From NCBI GenBank assembly GCA_947632085.1, contig CANRNY010000004.1, forward strand, positions 1-64,000: 64,000 nucleotides of DNA, written 5' to 3'. Position numbers and translations under genes: made by a program. The DNA comes from an uncultured Bacilli bacterium (GTDB taxonomy: Bacteria > Bacillota_I > Bacilli_A > RF39 > UBA660). The notes below the pieces were generated by a model that was not told the DNA's origin, searched no databases, and saw only the letters and a list, made by a program, of their open reading frames with translations. Each line of letters starts with the position of its first letter. The first letter of the stretch is position 1. Shown piece by piece: positions 8,054-17,368 of the stretch.

Positions 8054-9408
8054 TGGATGAAAAAGTTATAATGCGTAATTTAGATCCTAATATACGTTCT
8101 CATAGTTTTGCTGAAGTAGCATTAGGATATAATGATGAAGAAGCTTTAAAAGAAGCTAATCGTTGTTTACAATGTGCAAATCCTCGTTGTGTAAAAGGAT
8201 GTCCTGTTAATATTGAAATACCTAAATTTATTAAAGCTATTAGAGAAAATGACTTAAACGAAGCTTATAAAATAATTTTAAATTCATCATCTCTTCCAGC
8301 TATTTGTGGTCGTGTTTGTCCTCAAGAAAAACAATGTGAACAAATGTGTATCAAAGGTTTTAAAGGTGATGCTATTGCTATTGGCTCATTAGAAAGATAT
8401 GTTGCTGATTATGCTTTCGATCATCCCCAAAAAATAGATAATCTAAAACCTAAAATAGGTAAAAAAGTTGCTATAGTTGGTTCTGGTCCAAGTGGTCTTA
8501 CCTGTGCTGGTGAACTATTAAAAGAAGGTATCGATGTAACTATTTATGAATCTTTACACCAAGCTGGCGGTGTTTTAACTTATGGTATTCCTGAATTCCG
8601 TTTGCCTAAAAAAATTGTTGAAAAAGAGATAAATAACTTAAAAGAAATGGGTTGTGAACTTATTTTAAATGCTATTATTGGTAAAACAATAACTTTAGAA
8701 GAATTAGAAAATACTTATGATGCAGTATATTTAGCTACAGGCGCCGGTCTACCAAAATTCTTAGGTATCCCAAATGAAAACGCTAATGGTATCTTCTCAG
8801 CTAATGAAATCTTAACCCGTATTAATTTAATGGGTTCATACAAGGAAGATGCTAAAACACCAATTAAAAAAGGTCAAAGAGCTTTAGTAATTGGTGGTGG
8901 TAATGTTGCTATGGATGCTGCTCGTAGTTTAAAACGAATTGGGTATGATGTAACTATTGTTTATCGTCGTACAATGGACGAACTACCAGCTCGTAAAATG
9001 GAAATAGTGCATGCTAAAGAAGAAGGTATTAATTTTGCTTTACTAAGAAGCCCTAAAGAAGTTTTAATAGATGATAATTATTGTGTTAGAGGTTTAAAAG
9101 TCGCTTTAATGGAATTAACAGAAGTTGATGAAAGTGGTAGAAGAGGTGTAAAAGAAAAACTTAATGCCACAGAAGACCTTAGTTGTGATACAATAGTTGT
9201 TGCTTTGGGAACTATGCCAAATCCTATAGCTACTGAAAATAGTGATATCAAAACAGATGATAAAGGTTTAATAATCGCTCCAGAAGGAGTTACTAATAAT
9301 CATAAAGTCTATGCTGGTGGCGATGCTGTAACTGGTTCAGCTACTGTTATCTTAGCTATGGAAGCAGGTAAAAAAGCTGCTCAAGAAATAATAAAAAATC
9401 TTAAATAA
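8053..9408 (+). CDS. nfnB: NADH-dependent ferredoxin:NADP+ oxidoreductase, large (FAD, 4Fe-4S) subunit
   Basis: 451 residues. The N-terminal Cys motifs (C38, C41, C46, C50 and C85, C89, C95, C99) are placed to bind the two [4Fe-4S] clusters of the GltD/NfnB family. A first Rossmann motif VAIVGSGPSG (about 143-152) binds FAD and a second, VIGGGNVAMDAAR (about 280-292), binds NADP(H); the C-terminal YAGGDAVTGSATVILAMEAG closes the FAD site. Translation is coupled to nfnA by a one-base overlap. Without nfnA it could be read as a GltB-type small subunit, but the pair is characteristic of Nfn. Confidence 0.9.
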   Translation: MDEKVIMRNLDPNIRSHSFAEVALGYNDEEALKEANRCLQCANPRCVKGCPVNIEIPKFIKAIRENDLNEAYKIILNSSSLPAICGRVCPQEKQCEQMCIKGFKGDAIAIGSLERYVADYAFDHPQKIDNLKPKIGKKVAIVGSGPSGLTCAGELLKEGIDVTIYESLHQAGGVLTYGIPEFRLPKKIVEKEINNLKEMGCELILNAIIGKTITLEELENTYDAVYLATGAGLPKFLGIPNENANGIFSANEILTRINLMGSYKEDAKTPIKKGQRALVIGGGNVAMDAARSLKRIGYDVTIVYRRTMDELPARKMEIVHAKEEGINFALLRSPKEVLIDDNYCVRGLKVALMELTEVDESGRRGVKEKLNATEDLSCDTIVVALGTMPNPIATENSDIKTDDKGLIIAPEGVTNNHKVYAGGDAVTGSATVILAMEAGKKAAQEIIKNLK

Positions 9409-9490
9409 TTATATTAAATGCTGTAATAGTGATAGTTTAAAAAATTTAATATAATAAAAATAATATAGAATAAAGAAGTAGGGGATAAGT

Positions 9491-10537
9491 ATGGATAATA
9501 ATCAAAATAATAATGATAACAATCAAACTAATAATCAAAATAATCAAACTATACAAAATAGTAATATAACTAACGAAGAACTTACTAAAGCCAAAGATAT
9601 AATAAGTAAAATATTTGCCTACTATAAAGAACGTATTGTTGGTCAAACAAATTTACAAAATTCTTTATTAATATCTTTAATGGCTAATGGTCATATCTTA
9701 CTTGAATCAGTACCAGGTCTTGCTAAAACAACCGCTGCTAAAGTTATAACAGAAGCTGTTAATGGTAAATTCTCACGTATTCAATGTACACCAGATTTAT
9801 TACCAAGTGATATTATTGGTACCCAAATATTTAACTATGCAGATAATACTTTTGAAACTAAAATTGGTCCTATCTATGCTAACTTTGTTTTACTTGATGA
9901 AATAAATAGATCTAGTGCTAAAACCCAAAGTGCAACATTAGAAGCTATGCAAGAAAGACAAATAACTATCGATAATAAAAGATATAAATTACCTAATATC
10001 TTTATCGTTATAGCAACGCAAAATCCAATCGAACAAGAAGGAACTTATACTTTAGCTGAAGCCCAATTGGATCGTTTCTTAATTAAAGAAAAAATTGATT
10101 ATCCAAGTTTAGAAGAAGAAATCGAAGTTTTAAATCGTATTGAGAATAATACTTTCCAAGAAAGCCAAGCTATTCTTACTTTAGACGATTTATCATATTT
10201 ACAAGATATAACTCAAAAAGTATATATTGATGATTCAATTAAAAAATATATAGCTCAAATAATTGAAGTAACTAGACATCCAAGTAAATATATCAATCCT
10301 AAAATGGCTGAATACATTAATTTAGGTTCTAGTCCTCGTGGTACTATAGCTTTTATGGAATGCTCTAAAGCTCTAGCTTTAATAAATGGTCGTACTTATG
10401 TAACTCCAGATGATGTTAAAGCTCTAAGATATAGTATTTTACGTCATCGTATCTCTTTAAACTTTTCTGCAATAGCTGATAATATTAGTGTTGAACAAAT
10501 AATAGATACTATTATAGGAGCTATTGCTACACCATGA
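9491..10537 (+). CDS. MoxR family AAA+ ATPase
   Basis: 348 residues. An Asn/Gln-rich N-terminal stretch (3-25) is followed by the MoxR core: Walker A in VPGLAKTT (74-81), Walker B LLDEINRS, the conserved LEAMQERQ and IATQNPIEQEGTYTLAEAQLDRF segments (sensor 1 region), and a C-terminal lid with YTNLGSSPRG-like and DVKALRYSILRHR motifs. MoxR ATPases act as chaperone-like partners of DUF58 and VWA proteins. First gene of a six-gene operon; its TGA overlaps the ATG of the DUF58 gene. The Asn-rich head is unusual but may only be a flexible leader. Confidence 0.93.
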   Translation: MDNNQNNNDNNQTNNQNNQTIQNSNITNEELTKAKDIISKIFAYYKERIVGQTNLQNSLLISLMANGHILLESVPGLAKTTAAKVITEAVNGKFSRIQCTPDLLPSDIIGTQIFNYADNTFETKIGPIYANFVLLDEINRSSAKTQSATLEAMQERQITIDNKRYKLPNIFIVIATQNPIEQEGTYTLAEAQLDRFLIKEKIDYPSLEEEIEVLNRIENNTFQESQAILTLDDLSYLQDITQKVYIDDSIKKYIAQIIEVTRHPSKYINPKMAEYINLGSSPRGTIAFMECSKALALINGRTYVTPDDVKALRYSILRHRISLNFSAIADNISVEQIIDTIIGAIATP

Positions 10538-11409
10538 ATCTAAAATATATTAATAAAATAAAAGCTAATATTTCTATCTTATCTAATCTTAAAACTTATA
10601 ATATCTTAGATGGTACTTATAAATCAGTTTATCGTGGTAAAAGTATGAACTTTGAAAACTTAAGAGAATATGTTATTAACGATGATATAAAAGATATTGA
10701 TTGGAAATCATCTACTCGTAATAATACATTGCTAGTTAAACAATATATTGCTGAAAAAAAGCATAATATTCTTTTTGTTATGGATACAGGTCCTAAAATG
10801 AATGGTAATACACCAAGTAATGATTTAAAAAAAGAAATAGCTTTATATACTGCTGGTACAATTGGTTATTTAGCTATCAAAAATAATGATTATATTAGTA
10901 TGATTTATAATCAAAATGATAGTATTATCTTTAATAAATTTAAATATAATTTATATAATTTAGAAGAATATTTAACTGATTATGATAAGAATGCTTTTAT
11001 GGCTAATAAAGAAGGCTTAGAAAAAACATTACATTTTATTACTCATAATATTAAAAAGAAAATGATTATTTTTGTGATTACTGATTTAACTGGTATGAAT
11101 TCTATTAAAGATAAAACTTTAAAAGAATTAAGTATGCAAAATGATGTTTTATTTGTTAATATAAATGACGCCTATATGTTTGGTGAAAATGTTTTTGATA
11201 TAGAACGTAATGAATATTTACCTAGTATGTTTTTAAAAGATAAGAAGTTGAATAGTATGGAAAAAGAAACAAAAGAACAAATATATAATAGTAATAAAGA
11301 AAGATTAAGAAAAAATAAAATATGTCTTGTATCAATTAATAATTTACAAGAAATAAATTCTAAAATTATTGAATTATTAGAAAGTCATAAATATGTCAAC
11401 ATCAACTGA
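10534..11409 (+). CDS. DUF58 domain protein of the MoxR/Bat operon
   Basis: 291 residues. Shows the DUF58 signature YRGKSMNFENLREYVINDDIKDIDWKSSTRNNTLLVK (about 31-66, described by key residues LREY, DIDW, R), followed by a VWA-like fold with ILFVMDTGP (about 77-85). No membrane segment is evident. DUF58 proteins are standard partners of MoxR ATPases and are thought to act with VWA membrane proteins in envelope or stress functions. Start overlaps the moxR stop (ATGA) and its end overlaps the next gene by 17 bases, so the operon is tightly coupled. Confidence 0.92.
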   Translation: MNLKYINKIKANISILSNLKTYNILDGTYKSVYRGKSMNFENLREYVINDDIKDIDWKSSTRNNTLLVKQYIAEKKHNILFVMDTGPKMNGNTPSNDLKKEIALYTAGTIGYLAIKNNDYISMIYNQNDSIIFNKFKYNLYNLEEYLTDYDKNAFMANKEGLEKTLHFITHNIKKKMIIFVITDLTGMNSIKDKTLKELSMQNDVLFVNINDAYMFGENVFDIERNEYLPSMFLKDKKLNSMEKETKEQIYNSNKERLRKNKICLVSINNLQEINSKIIELLESHKYVNIN

Positions 11410-11854
11410 TCTTCAAGATATGTTTTCTTATTCTTTAACACCCCTTATTATTGTTATAAGTCTTTTACTAATATGCCTGTTATTAATTTTAATTTTTCGC
11501 AAACGTAAACCTAAAGCAAGCAAACAAATTAATATTGTTAAACCTTTAAATATTAATGATATAAAAAATAAATATCTCCAAGAAATAGATAATCTTTTAT
11601 TATGCTTTAATGAAAATAAAATTAGTCTTCGTAGTACTTATCAAAAATTAAGTAAGTTAATTAGAAATTTTATATATGAAGTAACTGGTATTAAAGTTCA
11701 AAATTATACTTTAAGTGATATTAAAGCAATTAATATGCCTATTTTATCTACTTTAGTTGAAGAATATTATCATCCTGAATTTGCTAAAGAATCTAAAGGT
11801 GATATTACATCTTCAATTACTAAAACAAGGGAGGTTATTGCCAAATGGAAATAA
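11393..11854 (+). CDS. small membrane protein of the Bat operon (DUF4381-like position)
   Basis: 153 residues. One membrane segment (about 15-36), then a basic Lys-rich stretch and a helical cytosolic domain (55-153) with LCFNENKISLRSTYQKLSKLIRNF. Its position between DUF58 and the VWA genes, its size and its topology match the DUF4381 component of many Bat operons, and the helical part resembles a region seen in that family. Sequence support is modest, so the name is by analogy. It overlaps both neighbours. Confidence 0.65.
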   Translation: MSTSTDLQDMFSYSLTPLIIVISLLLICLLLILIFRKRKPKASKQINIVKPLNINDIKNKYLQEIDNLLLCFNENKISLRSTYQKLSKLIRNFIYEVTGIKVQNYTLSDIKAINMPILSTLVEEYYHPEFAKESKGDITSSITKTREVIAKWK

Positions 11855-12852
11855 GATATCCCTATGTAATAATTATTGGTTTTATTTTAATAATTATTAC
11901 GATATTAATTAAAAAGAAAAAAAGACTTTATAAAACTGGTACTAAAGTAGCTAATACATCTCTTATTAAAGATTTACCATATTTTAAAAAGAAATTAAGA
12001 CTATATAAATTTCTTTTAATATCATCTAAAGTAATTTGTCTTGTCTCTATGTTAATATGTTGTATTTTATTATCTCGTCCCTATAATGTCGAAATAACTA
12101 CTGAAGAAGAATATAATCGTGATATTATGCTATGTATGGATGTTTCAGCTTCTGTTGATGAATTAAATTCTTCCTTAGTTGATAATCTAAAAGATACAGT
12201 AGCTTCTTTAAAAGGTGAAAGATTTGGTATTTCTATTTTTAATACTTCATCTGTTTTATTAGTACCTTTAACTGATGATTATCAATATGTTACTGATTCT
12301 TTAAATAAAGTAAAAAAATCAATCGAGTATAGTAATGATTATAAATATAGTTATACTACCACCGATGATTATTTTTCTACTTTATACTATATCAATAGTG
12401 GGACATTAGAAGGTAGCGAAACTAAAGGTTCATCTCTTATCGGCGATGGTTTAGCTTCATGTGTTTATAGTTTCTCTCATTTAGATGAAGAAGATCGTAC
12501 AAGAATTATTATTTTCTCTACTGATAATGCTTTAGCTGGTAAACCTTTATTAACCTTAGAAGAAGCTGCCCAAATAAGTAAAAAAGAAAATGTAATTGTT
12601 TATGGTTTAGGACCTGAAATTGTCACTGACAAAGCTAACTACCAAAAAGCAATGAAAATAACTAATGGTAAATATTATGACGCCACTCCTTCATCTGTAA
12701 AATCTATTGTTAAAGATATTGAAAAAACGAGTAAATCCTTAATCAAAAAAGAAACTCAACGTAAAGAAATTGATACTCCAGCTATTCCATTTACTATTTT
12801 ACTAGTATCAATATTTATTTTAATTATTTTAAATAGGAAGGTGATATCATGA
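11845..12852 (+). CDS. VWA domain membrane protein (BatA-like)
   Basis: 335 residues. Two N-terminal membrane segments (about 5-21 and 53-75), a VWA domain (about 90-290) with a complete MIDAS motif MDVSAS (DxSxS, about 94-98), ISIFNTSS, and GSSLIGDGLASC supplying the MIDAS threonine/serine region, and a C-terminal membrane segment (about 312-330). This is the BatA architecture, with a metal-binding domain outside the membrane between anchors. ATG overlaps the preceding gene by 10 bases. Probably forms a membrane complex with the next VWA protein under MoxR control. Confidence 0.88.
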   Translation: MEIRYPYVIIIGFILIIITILIKKKKRLYKTGTKVANTSLIKDLPYFKKKLRLYKFLLISSKVICLVSMLICCILLSRPYNVEITTEEEYNRDIMLCMDVSASVDELNSSLVDNLKDTVASLKGERFGISIFNTSSVLLVPLTDDYQYVTDSLNKVKKSIEYSNDYKYSYTTTDDYFSTLYYINSGTLEGSETKGSSLIGDGLASCVYSFSHLDEEDRTRIIIFSTDNALAGKPLLTLEEAAQISKKENVIVYGLGPEIVTDKANYQKAMKITNGKYYDATPSSVKSIVKDIEKTSKSLIKKETQRKEIDTPAIPFTILLVSIFILIILNRKVIS

Positions 12853-13799
12853 GAATATTTCCTATAATTCCTATATGGCTTATGCTTATTATTTCTCTTA
12901 TTTTAATAATCCTTATTTTAATTTTTAAAAAGAGTAGAGCAACTATTTATGAAATAGGTATTATTATTCTTCTATTTATCATTAATCTACGTATTATGTT
13001 TCCTACCGATAGTTCAAATATTATTGTTAATGATTTAGATGTTTTATTTGTTATTGATAACACTATTAGTATGTATGCTGAAGATTATGGTTCAAATAAT
13101 ACAGAACGAATAGAAGCTGTTAAACAAGATTGTCAATATATTATTAAGGAATTATCTGGTGCTCGTTTTGCATTAATAACTTTTAATAACTCATCTAAAA
13201 TAGATATACCTTATACCTTTGATACGAATATAGTTAATGAATCAATAGATATTCTACAACCAATGATTAGTTACTATGCTAAAGGTTCATCTCTAAATAC
13301 TCCTTATAATGATATGAAAAATGTTCTATCTTCACCTAATCAAGGTGAAAAACGTAAAAAAATAGTTTTCTTCATTAGTGATGGTGAAATAACTGATGAT
13401 TCTAAATTAAAGTCATATAGTAAATTAGATGAGTACATTGATAGTGGAGCAGTTTTAGGATATGGTACGACTAAAGGTGGATATATGAAACAAAATGATG
13501 GCTATAGTAATGAAATAAAATATGTTGAAGATACTTCATCATGGCCATATAAAAAAGCTGTTTCTAAATTAGATGAAGATAATTTAGAAAGTATAGCTGA
13601 AGATTTAAATCTTGAATATATTCATATGGATAAACAAAGTAATATCGATAAAACATTAAAAGAAGTAAAAAAATCAGTTAATTCTAAATCAGATGATACT
13701 GATTTATCATCTTATACTGATATCTATTATATCTTTACTATTCCTTTATTTATCCTACTAATCTTACTATATAACGAATATAAAAGGAGGTCATTATGA
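12849..13799 (+). CDS. VWA domain membrane protein (BatB-like)
   Basis: 316 residues. Two N-terminal membrane segments (about 4-27 and 34-52), VWA domain with VLFVIDNTISMYAED (MIDAS DxTxS), RFALITFNNSS and KGSSLNTPYNDM, and a C-terminal membrane segment (about 291-309). The MIDAS motif has Asn-Thr after the Asp but keeps the metal-binding D, T and S positions. Starts four bases inside the previous stop and ends overlapping the TPR gene start, preceded by AAAAGGAGG. Confidence 0.88.
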   Translation: MRIFPIIPIWLMLIISLILIILILIFKKSRATIYEIGIIILLFIINLRIMFPTDSSNIIVNDLDVLFVIDNTISMYAEDYGSNNTERIEAVKQDCQYIIKELSGARFALITFNNSSKIDIPYTFDTNIVNESIDILQPMISYYAKGSSLNTPYNDMKNVLSSPNQGEKRKKIVFFISDGEITDDSKLKSYSKLDEYIDSGAVLGYGTTKGGYMKQNDGYSNEIKYVEDTSSWPYKKAVSKLDEDNLESIAEDLNLEYIHMDKQSNIDKTLKEVKKSVNSKSDDTDLSSYTDIYYIFTIPLFILLILLYNEYKRRSL

Positions 13800-14458
13800 A
13801 AAAAATACTTATTGTCTTAACAATAATTCTTTCTCTTGTCTTCCTTAAAGTAGGTTATACATATCTTGTAAATGAAATTATTATAAATGATTATAACAAT
13901 AATAAGTATGATAATAATTTAATGAATACTTTATATCTTTTAAATTTCCAAGAACCATATATTGCTTATTATAATCATGGAAATATCTTATATCGTTTAG
14001 AAAGATATGATGAAGCTATAACTAAATATGAAGAATCATTAACTAAGAATCCTCAAGAAGAACGTATCTGTGATATTCGTGTTAATTTATCTTTATCATA
14101 CATTAAAACAATTTCAGTAGACAATAAAGATGAAGCCCTAAATATTTTAGACAAAGCCTTAAATAATCTTTATGAAGATGATTGTGCATCTAAAATAGAT
14201 GACGATGGAGAAAGTAAGCAAGCTGAAAAACTCGAAGAAGAAATAAAACAATTACAAAAACAAATAGAAGAAGGCCAAGGCAGTGATGACCCAGGCAATA
14301 ATAATCCTGGCGAGGAACCAGAAACACCTAACAATGCAAACAATATTGAAGAACAAATAAGAGAATTACAAAGACAAAATCAGCAAAATAGACAAAGAGA
14401 TCTTGATTACTATTCACAATTAGATAATGGCTCATTCTATTATGGTCAATATTGGTAA
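13796..14458 (+). CDS. TPR-repeat envelope protein (BatC-like)
   Basis: 220 residues. N-terminal signal/anchor (about 4-24), two TPR-like repeats (about 50-115, with YYNHGNILYRLERYDEAI and VNLSLSYIKTI), then a Glu/Gln-rich coiled coil (about 140-160), a Pro/Asn linker and a second coiled coil ending in a Tyr-rich tail. BatC-type TPR proteins close Bat operons and are proposed scaffolds for the VWA pair. Last gene of the operon; a terminator follows within 20 bases. Confidence 0.85.
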   Translation: MKKILIVLTIILSLVFLKVGYTYLVNEIIINDYNNNKYDNNLMNTLYLLNFQEPYIAYYNHGNILYRLERYDEAITKYEESLTKNPQEERICDIRVNLSLSYIKTISVDNKDEALNILDKALNNLYEDDCASKIDDDGESKQAEKLEEEIKQLQKQIEEGQGSDDPGNNNPGEEPETPNNANNIEEQIRELQRQNQQNRQRDLDYYSQLDNGSFYYGQYW

Positions 14459-14475
14459 TATGTCTAATAAGAACT

Positions 14476-14500
14476 AGAAGAGTTAAACTCTTCTTTTTTA
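14476..14500 (+). terminator. terminator of the MoxR/Bat operon
   Basis: AGAAGAG-TTAAA-CTCTTCT stem followed by T6. The next promoter begins immediately after it. Confidence 0.85.
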
Positions 14501-14509
14501 TGTTATAAT
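14501..14509 (+). promoter_or_regulatory. extended -10 promoter
   Basis: TGTTATAAT, 24 bases before the ATG of the HExxH protein and abutting the preceding terminator. Confidence 0.6.
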
Positions 14510-14532
14510 AAAAAACAGGTAGGACGTGAATT

Positions 14533-15540
14533 ATGCGTAAGCAAATAAATGATATTATTAAACAAAAAAAACCAGATCTTGATACTATAACTTTAAATTA
14601 TTATTTAAATTATTTTAGTGTTGTTCTAGAAGAAGATTTAATTCCCGAAAGTGTTACACTTGAAGAATTGATTGAAAACGCTTTAACTTATGCTAGTAAA
14701 ATTGAATTCTATGATGAAAATCATCGAGTAGCTAAAGAATATGGTTTAGATGTTAAAGGTTATCGAGATCCCGCAACTAAAACAATATATATTAGAAATA
14801 ATTTAGAAGAACCATTAAGAGAAATAGTTGTTTACCATGAACTTCATCATGCTGTTCAAACTAATCCTTTAACTGGTGAAGTAGGGATAAATCAAAATAA
14901 TAATGTCGGTCGTTTAATTATGGAAGCTCAAACTCAGTATTTTGCTGAAAAGATATATTCTAAAATTCATAATATTACTTTTCCTGAACGAGATATTCCT
15001 TCAGAAGACCTACGTATGTTAGATGGTGGTACAGTTACTTCTAGTTTACATAACTATGAAATGTATGATTGTGAATTATCTAAAATAGCTCTTTTATTAG
15101 ATGTTCCTAAAGATTACTTTGTTAAAATAAATTATATGTATCAAAATAGTGAAGGATTAAAAGATTTAGAAGCTAAATATAATGCAACCAAAGATAAATA
15201 TAATATCCAATTTAACTTTTATACTTTCTTATGTCATCTTGATTATATTTATTGTGTTGATTTACAAACGTATGTTGATAATCCAGATAAACAGATTATT
15301 CTAAGTGGTAAAGAAACTGAACATATCTATGAAATATATCCTACAGTTAATTTAAAACTCTCACTTGCGAATCAAAGAGCATTTATTAATAAAATAGATA
15401 TCTTATGTTTCTTATCTTTACATCAACAAACAGACAGATGTAATCAACTTATGAAATATGTTATAGATAATAAAACGAAAGAAGAGTTTTTAAGAATAAT
15501 GAATATGTCAACACCAGAAACATCATCCCCTAAAATGTAA
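14533..15540 (+). CDS. putative zinc metalloprotease (HExxH), cytosolic
   Basis: 335 residues without signal peptide or membrane segments. VYHELHH (HExxH at 102-106) is followed about 25 residues later by MEAQTQYFAEKIY, whose E131 is well placed as the third zinc ligand of a gluzincin. The remaining sequence is helical and unrecognised. Family unknown; a second, unrelated HExxH protein occurs at 25292. Single gene between two terminators with its own extended -10 promoter. Catalysis is inferred from the motif only. Confidence 0.6.
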   Translation: MRKQINDIIKQKKPDLDTITLNYYLNYFSVVLEEDLIPESVTLEELIENALTYASKIEFYDENHRVAKEYGLDVKGYRDPATKTIYIRNNLEEPLREIVVYHELHHAVQTNPLTGEVGINQNNNVGRLIMEAQTQYFAEKIYSKIHNITFPERDIPSEDLRMLDGGTVTSSLHNYEMYDCELSKIALLLDVPKDYFVKINYMYQNSEGLKDLEAKYNATKDKYNIQFNFYTFLCHLDYIYCVDLQTYVDNPDKQIILSGKETEHIYEIYPTVNLKLSLANQRAFINKIDILCFLSLHQQTDRCNQLMKYVIDNKTKEEFLRIMNMSTPETSSPKM

Positions 15541-15572
15541 AGAGTTAATAACTTACATTAATCTCTTTTTTT
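15538..15572 (+). terminator. terminator
   Basis: AGAG-T-TAAT / ATTA-AT-CTCT imperfect stem with a 7-nt loop and T7, overlapping the stop of the preceding gene. Confidence 0.6.
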
Positions 15573-15592
15573 AACGAAATGGAAGTGACAAA

Positions 15593-16486
15593 ATGAATAA
15601 TTCTCAAAAATTACTTAAAGAAATATGTGAAAGTAAAAATATCAAAGTAAACTTTGTTTCTAAAGACTGGGTAATGGTTTTACAGAAAGATAATAAAGTA
15701 AAATATATAATCGGTTATAAGTTTCCATTAAATAATCATGTAGTAGGCCAAATATGTGATGATAAGTATGCCTTATACGATGTCTTAAAAAAACTTAACA
15801 TCCCAGTTGCTGAATATCATATTCTTTTTAAAGATTATAATAAAGAAGATGTATTATCTTACGCTAAACAATATAACTATAATATAGTTGTTAAAAGTAA
15901 TACTGGTACTTGTGGTAATGATATGTATCATACAACTACTAAAGAAGACTTATTTACTTATATTGATAAACTACTATCTAAACACCATTCTATTAGTATT
16001 TCTCCATACTATAATATCAAAAATGAATATCGTACAATTCTTTTAAATAAACAAGTTAAATTATTCTATGGTAAAGAAAAACCATGTATTATTGGTGATG
16101 GAATTAAAACCATTTATGAATTATTATGTGAATTTAACCCTTACTACTTTAATAAAATAAAACCACAAGAAGAGTTAAATAACGTTTTAGTTAAAAATGA
16201 AAAATATGAATATAATTGGCAATTTAATTTGTCAAAAGGTGCTAGACCATTTTATAGTTCTAATAATAGTTTAAATGATTCTATAAAGTCTCTTGCTAAA
16301 AAGGTTGCTGACAAATTAGATTTAAATTTTGTTAGTGTTGATATTATTGAATTAGTAACAGGTGAATTATTAGTTCTTGAAGTAAATAGTGGTGTGATGA
16401 TGGAAAACTTTGTCGAACTAATGCCCGATGGAAAAGAAATAGCAAAAGAAATTTATAGTGAAGTAATCGACGAAATATTTAAATAA
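15593..16486 (+). CDS. ATP-grasp ligase family protein
   Basis: 297 residues. The central and C-terminal parts have ATP-grasp features: YNIVVKSNTGTCGNDM (phosphate-binding loop with Lys, about 98-113), YNIKNEYRTILLNKQVKLFYGKE, LNFVSVDIIELVTGELLVLEVNSGVMMENF (metal-binding Asp and Glu-x-Asn, about 243-270). This resembles the RimK/cyanophycin synthetase/glutathione synthase branch that joins a carboxylate to an amine. The substrate cannot be told from the sequence. The N-terminal 60 residues are probably the pre-ATP-grasp domain. Encoded 42 bases upstream of trmB but with a separate promoter between. Confidence 0.8.
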   Translation: MNNSQKLLKEICESKNIKVNFVSKDWVMVLQKDNKVKYIIGYKFPLNNHVVGQICDDKYALYDVLKKLNIPVAEYHILFKDYNKEDVLSYAKQYNYNIVVKSNTGTCGNDMYHTTTKEDLFTYIDKLLSKHHSISISPYYNIKNEYRTILLNKQVKLFYGKEKPCIIGDGIKTIYELLCEFNPYYFNKIKPQEELNNVLVKNEKYEYNWQFNLSKGARPFYSSNNSLNDSIKSLAKKVADKLDLNFVSVDIIELVTGELLVLEVNSGVMMENFVELMPDGKEIAKEIYSEVIDEIFK

Positions 16487-16498
16487 TTTTAAGACTTA

Positions 16499-16507
16499 TG
16501 TTATAAT
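16499..16507 (+). promoter_or_regulatory. extended -10 promoter of trmB
   Basis: TGTTATAAT, 21 bases before the trmB ATG. Confidence 0.6.
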
Positions 16508-16527
16508 GGTCGATAGGAAGTGAACAC

Positions 16528-17166
16528 ATGGAATATAAAGTTATAAAAGACGCAGATAAAATTGTCGGAAGATCACCATACGTTGTAAGTAATCCTACTA
16601 GTTATAAAAATAAGTGGCATGAATTATTTGGTAATAATAATCCTATTCATTTAGAACTAGGTATGGGTCGTGGTGATTTCATTATTAATATGGCTAAGAC
16701 ATATCCTAAAATTAATTTTATTGGTTTAGAAATAGTTGATTCTCAAATGGTTAAAGCTGTAAATCGTTTAAATAATCAAAAACTACCTAATTTAAAATTA
16801 ATTAATATTGATGCTCATGAAATAGATAATATATTTGGTAAAGAAATTGATACCATTTATTTGACTTTTTGTGACCCTTGGCCAAAAAGAATAGATGAAA
16901 AGAAAAGATTTACCCATCTAAATTATTTAAAAATTTATGATAAAATCTTTAAGAAAAATAAACATATTATATTAAAAACGGATAACAAAGGATTCTTTGC
17001 TTATTCACTAGAAACCTTATCTCAGTATTGGTATGTTTTTGATCGTGTTAGTTTAGATCTTCATCATGATGAAAATCCAATTCCTAATATTATGACTGAT
17101 TTTGAACGAAGATATTATGAAGAGGGAAGACCAATTTATTATCTTGACGCTAGTTTTAAAAATTAA
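16528..17166 (+). CDS. trmB: tRNA (guanine-N7-)-methyltransferase
   Basis: 212 residues, the usual TrmB length. SAM-binding motif HLELGMGRGDFI (about 40-51), FIGLEIVDSQMVKA, the diagnostic YLTFCDPWPKRIDEKKRFTH (about 111-130) and the C-terminal TDFERRYYEEGRPIY. It methylates G46 of tRNA using S-adenosylmethionine in the cytosol. ATG at 16528 follows GGAAGTG. Terminator immediately downstream. Confidence 0.96.
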   Translation: MEYKVIKDADKIVGRSPYVVSNPTSYKNKWHELFGNNNPIHLELGMGRGDFIINMAKTYPKINFIGLEIVDSQMVKAVNRLNNQKLPNLKLINIDAHEIDNIFGKEIDTIYLTFCDPWPKRIDEKKRFTHLNYLKIYDKIFKKNKHIILKTDNKGFFAYSLETLSQYWYVFDRVSLDLHHDENPIPNIMTDFERRYYEEGRPIYYLDASFKN

Positions 17167-17186
17167 GCACATCAGTGCTTTTTTTT
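17165..17186 (+). terminator. terminator after trmB
   Basis: AAGCAC-ATCA-GTGCTT stem followed by T6, overlapping the trmB stop. Confidence 0.85.
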
Positions 17187-17202
17187 AATGTCTATAATCC
17201 AA

Positions 17203-17262
17203 AGCTAACCAGTATTTACTATAGCAATTATGTTGACAAATTCTGTTAGCTAGGAGTATCAT
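17203..17262 (+). promoter_or_regulatory. promoter with flanking inverted repeat
   Basis: TTGACA (17233-17238), an 18-bp spacer and TATCAT (17257-17262) form a plausible promoter. AGCTAAC (17203-17209) and GTTAGCT (17245-17251) are a perfect inverted repeat on each side of the -35 and could be an operator. The transcript would have a leader of about 100 bases before the ATG at 17369, with no clear structure in it. Confidence 0.45.
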
Positions 17263-17368
17263 TTAAATAGAAAAAATTAAGTTAAATATAAGAAATTTTA
17301 AGATAAATAATTATGAATTTATTTATAAATAATTACTATAATTTTAATAGAGGAAGGAGATTATTTTT

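Noticed and set aside
8053-9408. Glutamate synthase small subunit (GltD)
   Set aside because: The partner upstream is an NfnA-type flavoprotein, no large GltB subunit is present, and the two genes overlap; NfnB fits better.
10534-11409. Mycoplasma-type code (TGA = Trp)
   Set aside because: The MoxR and DUF58 genes end at TGA in the expected places and Trp is encoded by TGG throughout.
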